Assembly (NCBI RefSeq): GCF_964355755.1
Contig: NC_092676.1
Location: forward strand, 22,922,288 to 22,986,287
Reading direction: 5' to 3'
Source: Antedon mediterranea
Lineage: Eukaryota > Echinodermata > Crinoidea > Comatulida > Antedonidae
DNA: 64,000 nt
This document shows positions 12,528-27,500 of the stretch, piece after piece. Both the position numbers and the translations under genes were made by a program. Under the pieces are notes generated by a model. That model was not told where the DNA came from. It worked only from the letters and a program-made list of their open reading frames with translations, and ran no database searches. How positions within the stretch are numbered: the stretch's first letter is position 1; every line of letters begins with the position of its first letter.

Positions 12528-15500
12528 ATGAAAATGGTAAAGTTGGTCGCAATATCTGTTACGATATTGGTTCTCACCTCACAAGGTAAATATTTTCAGT
12601 CTTCTTGTACCTAGTTAATCTTGATTCGAAAACCGAAGATACATTGTCATTTAATAAAAAATATGTTTTTATTTGTAATACTGAAAATCGATAATTTATT
12701 CTAGGAGCACTACAAAACATTATTGTTTATATTGTAATTCTAAGAGTAACGAGATCGATATGAATAAATCGATATGATGATAATAGCCTATTTCCTTTAG
12801 TAATATCAGAGCCATATCATAATTGTCCACTGCCATCCTATACTGCACCAACGTTGCGTTATATCATCAGTATTTATTATAAATAAACTAAAATACATAG
12901 TATATATATATACAATCTGCAGACAGTACTGTTTCGATCTTATTAGATCTCGTCAGTGCAGCTCAGGTGGCTCAGCCTATATATTGTGCCAGTTCTGCGG
13001 TACATTTCATTTCGAAACCTGAGCTGCACTGACGAGATCTATTACATTTCAGAATATCCCCGGGCGGTTTGGAATTAATGTTCTTTGCCTCTTGTGTTTA
13101 TATATTTATATAGATGCACTGATGAAGGGCTAGTGTTACCCAAAAGCTCTGCTAACTTTTCTGGCTGTTTTACTTCTTGTTTTTGATTTAGCTTTTCGCT
13201 TCTATTTTGTATCTCCATTGAGATCCAGCCACTGATACCCACAGCATCGTCATTTTTTAAGTAATTTGCCTTTGGATTACTTGTTCGGCTTTTTACTGTT
13301 ACTTAATGTATAGTAAACGTCGAAAACTAACCCGACTGGTATTTTTATTCTAATTAACTTCCTCAACCTAACCACACAAAGTTTAAACGTGTCGACGTGA
13401 CAATCAACTAAATCTCATAATCTCCTTGTGTCATTTCACAGTTATGTACCTATTCTTTAGTTGTTTTGTATTCTAATGTTGGGTATAATAGTCATTCTTA
13501 ATACAGTGAAAGTCTCTGTTGTTATTCACATTGTGTACCTGTTTGATAGTGGTACAAGATTCAGTTGATTGGGTATACATAACAGAGTTACGCTTGTGTC
13601 ATTCATTAGATAATAGGGTTGAGCTTTGCGGCCATTCACTCGTAGTAATTTGTCAATAATAAAGTAAGAAACCCAATGTCATAGTTCCTGTAGAGGAAAT
13701 ATGAATACTTATATATAACAAAGATCAACAGTAAACTTAAGGAAATAAAAAAAACTCGGAATTGCTGTACTCATTAGTGACATTTTGTCGTTTTGGTATT
13801 TCTCGCCCTTTTTGTCTTAAAGTGTTGTTTGTGTTTGTCAAATAGTTAAATGAAATAGATGCTTATTGCAATTTTGAAGATTAAAAATATAAGTCCGAAA
13901 CATTAATTTGTTCTAATATAATTACGGTGATGGTTGGGTTTGTAGCGCCTGCCACTGACGTGTGAATTCGCAATGCCAAGTCATTCTATAAAAAAAACAA
14001 CATCCAAATACTGTATACAATAATACAAAAAATAATCACTTTCGAAAATATTTTGAATTTCTTAACTAATATTTATATCATAACATGCATATTCATTGTA
14101 TTGTTTTATACACACGTCACTCTTCACTTAATAGTATATTCATCGTTGGTATATTACAACTAAACAAGAAATTTTGGGTTTTTTTTCAGTTTTATGTCAA
14201 GAATCCGTGTCATATTTTGGAAAGTTCATCGGTAACTTTGTCCAACTAGCCCACAACGTACAAGGCAGTGTATATGCCATTGACGACCGGACACTTTGGA
14301 TTCGCGGGTTTAGCTACGATGGTACAGCTCCAGGTAAAGAAATACTATTATACTATAAACATGATAGTCATACCAATAATTGATTATTAGTTATTATACT
14401 TTAGTCATTCTACGCCGACAATCGAACACTGTATACGTGGGAACAGTTACAGTAGTAGGCCTACTAGTATTATCATAGGATGAAACATAGTAACCAATAA
14501 ATAATACACAAATATCTTAGGATACGGTACTGTCGATTTGATTTTAGATAAAAATTTGATAAGATTCGTAAAGCATTATTGTACCGACCCTTATGTCGAT
14601 AAACGTATGTGTCCCTAAACATTTACTTACAGGTACTGTACTAGCTTATAACTTTTTATTCTAATGATTATAAAATTATGTAAAATCCCAATTTAAACAT
14701 ACGTTCATTTGTCTATAATAGATGCATTTCTCTGGGCTGGTACGACAGACCAACCCAGTGCTCAAGGGGAAATTATCCCGAAGGAAGATGGAAGGTTAAT
14801 ACAGGTTTAATTTTATCCAATTTCACATAGATCTGTATTTTTTAGTATTATTCATAATCCACATTATCGTAGATCAGAACCAACAATGAACAATATTGAG
14901 CTTTCGATTTACGACAACCGATGACCGACAACTAACCTGTCAGGTCAATCAATGTGTTGTCGGCCGTTCGCCTGAACCGAGAAACCATCAAACCTGTATT
15001 GAGTTGGGAAGGGAGGACATACATTAATCGATGCGTTTAGACATAGGCCTAAAGATCAACAGTCCAAAAGAAATATTGCACACTTTCATAACGATTTGAA
15101 CATTCGCAGAATGGTTAATGTGTAAGTGTTCATACATCCGTAAACAAAATTGATTGTGCTACTTTTAAGTTATAAATAACGTTTTCTTTAAAATGTATCA
15201 GTGAATGAGTTATGCATAGAAATAAATTTCAACTGAAGATGTATGATTATAATTAGCAAAAACTGACGATAAGTACTTTGAATTACAGTACGACGGTGAG
15301 GTTAGGCGCATATACGAACCAGGATATTGTCATATCATTGGAATCAGGAAAGGTTATTTCTGGTTACAGATGGATTTCTGTTTGGTGTCGAAGTTTTACG
15401 GTAAGCCTACCATTTTGTGTTACGTATTGTACCTTACAAAATCGCATATTCGCTTCTCGACTATAATTTATATTTGATTTGATGCCGTGTTATTAAAAGC

Positions 15501-18500
15501 ATCTTTTGAAACATAACTATAATTTGTAATCATTCCACCATTCACAGACTACTACTAGTCAAAGCGTTTATGCACACCGTGACCGCGACCTATCAGCGTT
15601 TAAAATGCGCGCCTTCGAGTTTTGCTACTGTGATGGTTCTAGTTACGATGATGCGTTACCTGATTCTATTAAGTAATCTCTAACTAGCGCCACCACAGCT
15701 TGTGATGGCGCTAGTTACAATCCATGTGTGATAATTGGAATGATGTAATGCATAAACGGAGTGTAACGTGCGCCATTACATTATTCTTCATAGTGTCTTT
15801 CAGCTCACAAACTGAAATAAACTTTCTTGTTAATAAGTGTAATTAAAAATCAAATTTTCTTATAGGTAAACTTTGGCCATGTGTACATTCCAGTCGGATT
15901 TCAAGCCCCCTCTCAACGTTCACTTGGAGTACTTGGATTTACTCCAAGAGTTTATAATGTTAGAGCCGATGATGTCATAATAGTAGACAGCAAAACCATT
16001 CGGTTTGAAAATTTAGACTACGATGGACGGGCTCCAGGTAATTTATACAAAACAGATATTTTATATAATTATATATATACTCTGAAATATGAGTCAATAT
16101 AGGCTTGAAATACAAAAAGTCTATTAATGAATTTCAAGTAAAAAACAACAATGACATGCGGACATCCTGTCATACAGGTTTCCTGACCTTCGCAGTTAGA
16201 GTTTCTCAATTCATGCGAACTATATTTTTAAAATATGTTATGATTTCTTTTCTTTACGAACACATTTTGAGATTAGGTTTTTAAACAATACATACATTTT
16301 TTTGAATATTTGTTTGTGTTAGCTGCATACTTCTGGGCTGGAAACGGACTCCCTAGCACAAGTGGATTTAGAGTTCCAGACGAAGATGGAGAGTAAGCTT
16401 CTATTTTTTATGAAAAGTATTATATAGAGAAGAGTGAATGATATGGTTTAGATTAACAGGAATTCATTATACACCCAACCATACATACGGAAATCGTCAG
16501 TGTCACCACAAAATTATAACTAAAAACCAAAAAAATCAAATACCCTGCGAAATTAATCTGTATTTTCATGAACTGACACTCATTCTTGGCTTCTATATAC
16601 TAGTTTTTAATTAACAACAAGAAAGTTTAGATAGCTGAATGTTTGAAATAATTACTGACTGATTACTGAATCTAAAAGTAATAAAAGTGTTGTGCTGTGA
16701 AGCTCTCTACGTTAATTTCTGAACGCTAATATCAAATTCTACGCGATTAGTTAAGTTTTCATCAACTTTATATTTTTATTTATTTCTTTTACAGTGTGTC
16801 TCAAACTATACGTGCATATTCAGGCGAAACTATTACTATCACCTTAACTGGTGGAAACACTGTTTTTGACATTGATTATATTGGTCTTTGGTGCGAAGCA
16901 GCACGTGTAAACTTTGGTCATGTACTTATTCCAGACATGGCTCAATTAAACGTACCACCATCGTATGTTGTGGTAAGTACAGTTTTTTTTACAGAATTTA
17001 TAAAAGACAATATAATATACAATTTACAATTTTACAATGTATTTAATGATTCAACATCTCCTGTCGTTCGTTTGCTGAAGCGAACTACGTTTGTCCCACC
17101 AAACCTGACCTGACGAATAGAAACCATGACAGTTGCAACATTGGCTTGGTTGATAGCCTGTATACCCTCAGAACTACTGCTTTAGAAAAAGAACACCCTG
17201 TCGATAATATGTATTAAATATGACGATAATTGTGATTTGTGTACTGGGTCCTCTGGGAGTTTTTTTACTGAAGAGGTTACCCAGTATAAAGAATAAATAA
17301 ATAAATTAAGCAATTATATACATTATATATGTAATTAAGGTCAGTTTTAATTCAATGTATTCAACAGGAACAGAACTGTGAGCAGTTGAATGATAACCTG
17401 CAAGTGCTATGGACCATCGACAATAATATAGTGAACTTCCAGTTGAAAGGAATTGTAGAAGTTGATGAATACATGTCGTTTGGTATCAGTGGTTCGACTA
17501 CAAGTACTTCAATGATTGGATCAGATGTTGCTGTCACCTGGTTTGATGGACAGGGTGCACAAGCAGTAGATTACAATATAAATTCTTATGCACAGGTATT
17601 ATAGAACAATTCCTTATTGTTTTGGGCAATACTTAACTTAATCAGAGAACAAAAAACTGTTTGTCGTACAAAATGTCTTGACTCGTCCGTCCTGTCTGAG
17701 TTGAATCCCGACAAGACGAGTCGTCTTGAACTTTAAGAGCCATTGTCTGTAAGAATCAAAGAAATATCCAAAAGAGTGGCAGACTAAAAAAAATGGATTT
17801 CTTTCAAATTTTGCACATGGCTATATATGTGTTGAGAGAAATCAAATATGAAGTATTTTTTATTTCCCACGTATATTTCCATGGCAACGGCCAAATTTGT
17901 GTTTTTGACAAATTTTGTCCTTTTTTAAGGTTTTTTAAAATGGATATTGGTACTACTTTGATGAACGATATTTTTGTGTTGTTCATTTAATTATAAAAAA
18001 TAATTAGTGTATGCATAATAACAATGCATTGTGTACCTGTTTCAATTTTTTTTATTTTTTTTTATTTCATACCTTGGGAGATACCATTTATTTAAAAAGG
18101 GGTGTTTTTCACTTTTTTTAAATTGTTCAATGCAACTAAACTTTACTTCACCATAACGCCCAAAGTGGTGTATTTTTTTAGCTGATTTATTACAAATAGG
18201 TAGTTCTAATGTTTAATAATTGATTTCTAAAATAAAATACTGGGGTAAATTTAAAATCTACAAGCAGTGTTGCGAGAAACATAGGCATTTTTATAAAAAA
18301 AAAAACATGGTATATTAGTAAAAACATTTTATTTTCTTTGATTATTTGATTTGAAACTCATTGGTCAGAAAAATTCTTAATGTTTTATATAGTTCTAGTT
18401 GTGTTGTGAGAAAAAAAATTAATTTTTAATTATAGATTCTGTAATTCCTAGTTTTAATGTCATTTTATAGGTTATATCCTCTGGAAATTAGAATAAATTA

Positions 18501-21500
18501 TCAGATCGTTGTGAATTTTAATCTTTGCAACAGATTACTCCTCTTTTATTTTGAAGCTCCTCTTTCATTTGTTTACTTCTTTTATATGCTAACCTAAGCA
18601 GATCCCACATGCCCATCCACCACCACTTTCGACTACCACCTCCTCCCCCCCCCCCCACCCCGACTATAACCACAAAAAGATAAACTGCAACACTTTGGTC
18701 GATCATCCACTATAGAGTGTCAAATGCATGCATTCAAGCACCACCCACACTGCCGCTACTATCGCCCCAATGAATAGACGGATTCAAACTCCTCCATCCC
18801 ATCCCCTCCCCCTTTCTCCAAGCCCCCACCCACCCCAAGTTAAAAATTGCAATGCAAAAGATAGGACATAAAGTTAAGTTTTTAGACCCTCGCCTTCAAC
18901 CCCCTAACTATTTAAAAGTCCTGGATCCACCACTTTCCCCTCCCCAAAATAGAACCAATCAAAAGTCAATGATATACTCAGGTATGTTAATGCTACATAA
19001 CAAATATTGAAGCCCTGATTTGAAATTTAATTTCATTTAAGGTCAGCATGTAAAATATCACACTTTATTATTAAATATTGGTTTTAAATTCTATATTTTT
19101 TTTTACTGTGATGGTTGGATTCAGTATTAATTATTAATTAATAATTATCTGATAATTATTTAATTTCCCTTAGTTATGCATATCAACAGTTACTATGGTA
19201 ACTAAAAATGAGATATTCTTTAGATTTTGCATATTTATCTCATACAAATTTAAATTTGTAGATTATTAGCAGGCATGCCTTATTTGCATTTTCAAATTAC
19301 CGTTTCACAAGGTCATATTCGTAAGCACTTTCTTCTGTGATTATTTTTATTCATGAAAACCCCATATTTTATTTACAGCGGCCACCTCCCTTAACGGACG
19401 CACTTTGAAAAGCCTGTTTGTTCTTCCTATCTAATTAGTGCATTTGGTGCTTACCGTAAGCAGCTGCGGGCACCTTTTTATACTAAAAATGAGATTTTTT
19501 GTAAGCGGCCAATCGAAAAATGCGATACTTATTGCATGGACCTATGAATTAGAGGTGCATGTTTATTGTATTTCTTTATATATTAGCTTTATTTTGAAGA
19601 GGTTTTAAAAACATTACTGTGAAGAGATGAGAAAACTACACAGATTTTGACCGACCATTTTTCATATGATAAAAGTTTTTAAAATTTGTCTGAAAATGCT
19701 AAAAATTACTAAACCACCTGATTATAAATAATAATAGGCCTACAATTAGCTTGAAAATTGAGAGGCTCGTTTCGTTAAGAATATCGTATATAGCCGTAAT
19801 AAGTGATTTTGGCCCTTTAACGGCAGAACCTCCCGTAAGGGGTCACCGCCCGTAAGCGGCCACTTTTCCAGGTCCCGAGGGTGGCCACTTATGGGAGGTT
19901 CAACTGTATTTAAAAAAACAATTATCCTTAGTTATGCATAGAAACAGGTTCTAAGATAACATAAATAATACATTTTGACATAACTTGACCCAACAAATGA
20001 CCCTTTCACAAGGTCAGACATTTTCTGGGATTCAGTAGATAAGTAAATTTGGGAAAAGGTAGTAAAACTATGTAATCAATTGTTTGTAGTCATGAAACCC
20101 ATATTAAAAATATTGTACTTAGTTACGTATAGAAACAGTTGCTACAATACACTATAGGTAAAATGTTGATGTCATTTGATCTCAATAAGTAAACAATTTT
20201 TTTTTTCATGAAACTCCATATTTAATTTTTTTTTTTTAATATCATTTGTTACGTAAACAGGTTTAAGATAACACTAAAGGTCATTTTTTTTTACCTTTAT
20301 TCAGATTCGTCAAGACTTTCTTTCTGAGATTATTAGGATTCAGTATTTAAAGTAAATTTGGCAAAAAGTAGAAATGTAAAACTATGTAGAAAAAATGTTT
20401 TGTATTTATGAAAAACCCCTTATTTTTTTTGAAATTTTCGCATAGAAACAGTTACTATGGTAAAATGTTGACCTCAAAATGAATGAATTTACAAGGTCAA
20501 GTTTGTCATTAATTGAATGCAGTAGAAGTAAAATTGAGAAAAATTACAAATGCAATCAATTCTTTGTATTTATAAAAACGCCATTTTTTACGTTTAAAAA
20601 AAAATACTTTCCTTAGTTACACATAGAAATGGTTGCTAAGGTAACACTATAGGTAAAATATGAAAATTGTTGAGAATTGTTATGAACTATCTTGTAAATT
20701 TTGATCAAACATTAATAGTTGTAGTAAAGTGGGGACCTGTCCTGTTTTGCATTCTGACCCCTTTTGACCTCAAATGACCTATTTGCAAGGTCAGATTTTT
20801 TGGGAGGTCTTTCTGTATCTCTTTACACAAAATAGATTTAAAAATTTATAAAAACCATTGACGCAATTATTTCCAAGTTTAACATTATTTTCCATCAACT
20901 ACATATTTCAATGCAAAATACTGTTTTTCTGGCAATTAATTGAAATAAACCTGGCAACACATTCTCCTATTTTATCTAAACTATTCGTATGACTCTAGTA
21001 GCATTATGACAAGCCACATATACATTTTATTATTGGATTAGCCATATTTAAATTGTGTTTCATGTGTTTTGTTTGTTGATATTTTGTTATATTTTATGTA
21101 TTTTTCGTATTTTCCTGGCAGCACAAAACCTATGTACAAAATTTACCCTATAATTTTTTTCGTGATTATTGTTGACAAACCTATTGACTATCAAATTAAA
21201 AAACCTCATTGATTTAAAAACACCATTTTGGAAGTTATAGGTACGTTTATGAGGTATACTTTTATAAAAAAAATATTTTTTAAAAACACCCCTTTTTAAA
21301 ATAATGGTATCAACCAAACTCCATTTTGTAATTTATTTTTTTTCTACATTAAATGGAACTCAATACATGTTGTTTACACTGCTATAAACAAAAACTGTAT
21401 ACTGTAAGTATTTTTGGTTAAAATAAGTATACAAGTTTGTACTTTTTCACTATAGAAAATCTGTGAAAAATGGCAAAAACATCAACATTTGGATAATTGA

Positions 21501-24500
21501 CCGTTGTCATGGCAACGGAGGCTAAAAATTAAAATGAATGTTGTAGATATGCTTTTTATTGAAATGTCTATTCATGGTAACAATTTGAGAGAAATCCATT
21601 TTTTTACATCTGCCACCAAATCTTTGATTTTTACAGACAATGGCTCTTAAACATGTACGAAGCTGTCTGTGATTATTGTTATCAACCAGTTCAATGATAC
21701 AAAATCAACTTCTTGCAAACTTAGTCGAACATATATAAGTTTTTATTTCCATAATGTCCATTTTTGTTTTGTTTTAGTGTTCAGGTGGATTTGGTGCTTG
21801 TCCAGATCTGTCCTCCAGTAGTAGAGGTGCAAATGATTTAACAGGTATATCTGGAAATGTTGAAGATGGTGTGACCAGTATTTTATATTCCAGGTTACTG
21901 AATACAGGTAGGCATACACCCAAAAATGTCTAATTGAGTATACAAATCTATCAAAATATTTTTGCTTTGGTAAAATGTTTTAATTAGGTAATATTATAAG
22001 ACACAATTCGATTGAATTTGTTATATTATTTTGGGTCACATGTTATTCAATAGACATATACTATTGAATTCTTCAACAGAGTCCAATGTTCTTGTTGTGT
22101 TACAAAATCAACCTGTGGTGTCACACCGTCTTGGTGTGTTCAAAAACAAGTATTGAATGTTTTATATTCGTGCAAATGGTACAAATACTTTCATTCTGCG
22201 AAAGATGAAACGTTCTAGTATTTATGTAATTTTACTTAATACTGCAGTAAGTACATTTGAGAATACTTCAACGCTACTTTGAAGTAGTTATTAAATTATC
22301 ATAATACTTTTATACTGTATTGTAATGGTGTTTTTTCTATGGTTGTTGTAGGAGATGCAACTGATAAAATAATTCCAACATCAGGGGAAACCTATGTGTC
22401 TTGGGCTATTGGACCAATAAACAGCGATGGCTTAGCTGCAAGACATTCAGTTGCAACAGAAGGTAAGCAGTTAAATACAGATAACATATACAAATAATAC
22501 TTCACTTGTATTTGTATTAATGATGATAATAGTATTTCTTTGATTTAATTTACTTTATCCCTTATTGAGAGGAGGGGACACACCAAATAAAAAAAAAGAA
22601 GGATACATCGCAAATGTTACTTTACCCTATCGATATGCGGTATATGTCTATAATGTATTAACATTATTATTCAAATCGCTCAAACAGGACCTTATCTTAT
22701 TTTTTCCTTCAGTAAATCTTCCATCCAACAGTGGGAAAACGATAAACTTCGGTCGATCGCCATCCAGTACCTGTACTGCTCTCATTGGACCTGATCTGCG
22801 AGTTGATGGTTGGGACGAACAGACCATTAGCCAAAGTGTAACTAACTTCCAAGCTGTGATTGGGCCCAATGGAGGTAACAAAGGCTACAATTATATAACA
22901 GGTATGGCTTTAAGTTATTTGATTTATTATATGATATACTAATGTCTTTTCTAAATAGATTTTTTTTAAACTTTCTCATTATAAATTTCTGTTTGTTGTT
23001 TTAATCTGTATACAACTCTTTGATTCATAAAAATGTTGTTTTCATGGATCCGTTGAATATGATTTAATAAAGTGTAAAATGATTTTTGTATACGATAACG
23101 TTGATGAACAGTTATTATTGATGCAATGTAAAATTATATAAACTGCTATGATATATATATATATTTATATAGCTAACTAACTTTTGAAAGCTACAAAATG
23201 TAGCAGAACATCTAAGGTCTTCTTTAATATTAAGTATAATATTTTCATACAGGAAATGTCGGATGGGGAATCTCATGGTACATCAACGGGTTGCTTATTC
23301 CACGTCTAACATTGACACGTGGAACAACATACACATTTACAGTAAACGGAGGAAATGACCCAAGTAACAATGCAGACTACCATCCATTTTATCTTACTAA
23401 TGATCCAGCCGGTGGGTATGCTGCTATATCAGCTTCGGAACAGGTGATGATCAAATTTCAGTCATAACATTAACTCCTTTAACTACTTTAACTTTATTAT
23501 AGGCTGCCACGCACGAGGACGATGAATAGATAAAGATGTTTTTTGTTTATAAAACAAAAGAAAAGATTTTAATTATAGAACTATAGGATAACCATTATTG
23601 CTGTCTGTCTAAATCCAATCAAATGAATCAATAAGAACATTCAAATCGTTATATTGTCACGATATATTGCTTTTACTAATCATGATGTAATTATTACTCT
23701 TGTTAATCATTACGCCATTTGACTGGAGGTGAAAATATAATTCATCAAGGCAGAATGGTTGTCGTCTCATTTTGTATAGTTTTTTTCGATTAAGTTGTAC
23801 ACGTGTTGTTCTCAAAACTGTCATAATACTTAGGCAGGCCTACTGTAGATTTAAAAAATAATAATTTTAGTGATTTGTATGAAATATTTTTCTTCTTATT
23901 TATGTTCACAAAATCTATTTCCTTTTTTGTCTTAATAATGAATTTTCTACTATTTTTTATTTTAGGCAATGCAACAAATATATGCAGGTCCAACGAGTAA
24001 GTTTTTTTTAAATCGCAACAAATATATATTTAGCAATTATAATACTACTTTCCGTACTTATTAGGCACATACGATTATAAATGGTGTGCATTATTTCTTG
24101 CTTGCATTAAACATTTAAAACATACTACGAATTGTTATCTGCTGGAGTAAACAAAAAAGAACAATGTATAATTTTAATAAATTATTATTTTCCGAATTTG
24201 TTTTCTAGTTTGTAATTTAAATACCTAAATGTCTTGTTTTATAAAGCTGGTCCTATCTGTAAATACGTAAGCTCAAATGGAATGGATCAAAGTGAACAGT
24301 CGGATACCTTCCAAGACTACGCTAACACATTGTCACTAGACTGTGATCAAACAGGTACAATTATGATGTTTACACCAGATGGAAATACACCAGACAAAAT
24401 TTACTATCAGGTTAGTTGACTTTGAAGTCAATTCCAGATGCATTCTTTCCAAAATGTAATAGTTTACAGAAGATTATGAAAATGTGATGCTTGTATACTG

Positions 24501-27500
24501 TATCTAAAACTAAATGATTTTATATTAAAATGATTTTAATATTAAAAGGACGTAAATATATAAAGTTCCTATCTACTACACTTAACTGTTGTTAACATAG
24601 ATCAGCTAACTCGTTCAAGTGACGAGTTACTATCAGATTTTTGTTAGTATTTGAGTTTTCTTTAATTTTAGTTTTGCTTACTTTCCTTTTCCATTTTTTT
24701 TTAAATGTCGATACAAAATTACACTAACGTATTATAATATTAATTTATCATTGCATTTAGGTAGAACTAGTTTATAAAACATATCAGCAAAATTGTTATT
24801 GTTAATATTCTGGTGAAAAAATCATCTTTTTCAGTGTTATACTCATCGATATCTAGGATGGGAAATAGACGTTGTTGATCCAGGTAAGTATTACACACTA
24901 CCTGAATTGTTTTGAAACTCAATGTAATGACAAATTACAGTATAGCATCAAGGAAGAGTTTGTTTCGCAAAGAAAAAAATAAAAATTAGTAATAATACAA
25001 ATGATACACCAAGTAACAACACACAAAAGACGTCAACATAAACAACACAGCAAAAAGTGACATGTTTTGCTAAATATTCAGTACAATACCGAATATTGCA
25101 AGAAATATATTATTTATTATACCGTATGTATAGTGCAATTATGTCATATAGTATATCTGACATACTGAAGCATGGTTACTACTTGGATGCAACGCAACCA
25201 CAAGCGCCAGTGCTGATGATCCATCGCGTCGTGATATAAGAGTACCTTCCTGACACAATGGTAGGATAGGTATCACCATAACGATAGAAACTTCAAGAAA
25301 GATTTATGTAATTTCACTCAATATCATCAAATATTGCTTCCTTATTGTTGTTTTTGTTTAGATTTCTTTTAATATACACAAACAATCTTTTATTATGTGC
25401 ATATTTTAATTTTAAAAATCGTTGTTTTAAATGAATACAAATGATTCTAATGTTATAAATTAGACCTAAATAAAATGTATGTTTTTCATTCTCTTTTACA
25501 AAAAGGATGCGCTACATCACCTTGTATGAATGGTGGTCTATGTCTTCCGACTACAAATGGGTACTTTTGTGTCTGCCCAGCAAGCTACAGTGGTGTCAAC
25601 TGCGAGATAGCTGGTCCGTGTGCCAATAATCCTTGCTTAAATGGTGGAATGTGCACGCCAATAGGAACGTCATATCAGTGCTCCTGTATGCCTGGATTCA
25701 GTGGCAGCAACTGTGAACAAGGTAGTATATACAAATACATCAAGGCAGGATTACAATACATTTCCTTAACATTGGCAATTCTTATACAATGCGACGACCA
25801 ATGATAAAATATGCGTAGGTCCGATAGTCGCAAATCAAAGGCCCACTAATAGTAACACGGCCATGAAAAGAACAGCCATAATCTTACTTACTTACTTAGT
25901 CCGGGACATACCCAAACTTATATGACAAGATTCCTCCATAATTTCCTATCTGCCATTGTGACAGCCAGTTCTTCTCTTTGCATACCAAAATCCGTCTCTT
26001 GAGTGCTAGTCTTCCATATAAATACATCATCTTTTTAAAAGTAGTCGATATTATAGAGATGTCGGACTCAATTTAGTATAAGAAGTCTGTAATTATAACG
26101 TTTCAAAATGTTGTTAATTTTATAGTTGACATAACTCCTTGTGGTCAGATTCCTTGTATGAATGGAGGAACGTGCACAAATTTAGGTACAACTAGTTACA
26201 TTTGCAGCTGTCCCACATCCTACTACGGTCAGAATTGTGAACTTGTGAATCCATGTAGTGTAAACCCATGTCTTGGTGGAGGAACATGTGTCGCCGACGG
26301 CTCCTCATACACTTGCATTTGCCCTGTGGGGCTAAGTGGAAGTAATTGCCAAGATAGTAAGTAATGTTATAATAAAAGTAGTGATTTTATTATTTTTAGA
26401 ATTAACCAATTTTTCAAAAGCTATTATTATAATTATTGCTGTGGATATTCTGATATAATATTACCAATTAAATTAACATTATTATATTATTGAAAAAAAT
26501 ATTAATGCGTATTATATTATTATATTATTAAATAATAACAGCTACTCCTACTGCTTGCGACTCATCACCCTGCATAAACTTTGGAACATGTAATGCAATA
26601 GTTGGAGGATATTTCTGCACGTGTGTTCTTGGTTACGTTGGAGTTAACTGTGAGCAACGTGAGTAAACTAAACAAAAATATTATACTGGTGTAAATAATT
26701 CAAGTTGATACCCGTACTTAGACCGTTGATATCCATATCTACTGTTGATACCCATGCCTAGCATTGATACCCATGCCTACCACTGATACCTGATATCCAT
26801 AAATACAGTTGATCCCCGTACATAAAGTGCCATTGAAACCTGTACCTACAGTTCATACCATATACCTACAGTCCATGTATGCTCCTAAGTTCATATCCAT
26901 ACGATTGATATTTGTACCTAATTAAAAAACCAACATGATGATCAGTATTCTATTACCTGCTAATAAAAAAACTTCTCTATTTAAACGGTTGTTCCAACAA
27001 TCGTGTTTCAAAGTTGATATAGCCATGCACTTTGTAGTTTTACTACACAATTAAATTACATTGTTTTGTATTAAATTAAAACAACAATTATTATTCATGT
27101 AGCTGCTTCTTGTGAACAGGGTTACTGTTTGAATGGAGGACAATGTTCGTTTGACCTCCCAACCGCTACTGCCACTTGCTTCTGTAATAGTGGATTTACT
27201 GGTACTCGATGTGAAACAGGTAAAGACACTTTTGGTTCGTTTGGAAAATTCATACTGAATTATTATAAGACCTATTAAAGAATTTATAGCTCTAATCTAT
27301 ACCAGCATACAGTAAGTTGACAGGCTGGTGATGTCAGTCGTCTGAATTCACACCAGTTCAATTAATATTAATTGGCCTACTTCATGTAATAATTAAATGT
27401 GTAGGCTACTGTGAGCCTATGCAAATAAATATAATTGTAAAGAAAATACTGCTGACAAGATATGAACGATTGTTACTTTTAGAATTATTATCTGTAGGCC

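Larger units (their letters stand above)
17733..21650. mobile_element. 3.9-kb TTAA-flanked long-TIR DNA transposon, non-autonomous
   Basis: Both ends read inward as TTAAGAGCCATTGTCTGTAA (17733-17752 and, on the minus strand, 21650-21631). Similarity continues inward for about 450-500 bp, including CAACGG near 17885/21520 and AAAAAGGGGTGTTTTT near 18096/21290. TTAA at both edges is consistent with a TTAA target-site duplication as in piggyBac or Kolobok; the termini do not look like piggyBac. The interior has no long open frame, so it depended on transposase from elsewhere. Confidence 0.75.
17368..22462 (+). other. Gene B exons 8-10: DOMON domain, split by a 4.2-kb intron
   Basis: Carries [37 protein letters not shown] and [17 protein letters not shown]. 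Intron 8 (17596-21777) is long because a 3.9-kb transposable element sits in it; the matching intron in gene A is only 250 bp. Confidence 0.87.

Noticed and set aside
15545-15660. Possible extra exon of gene B after 'cacag'
   Set aside because: Gene A has no counterpart, and exon 4 to exon 5 already join in phase exactly as in gene A.
17804-18706. Short frames on both strands in gene B intron 8, including a glycine-rich one at 18518-18706
   Set aside because: The glycine run is only the complement of a C-rich tract inside a transposon.
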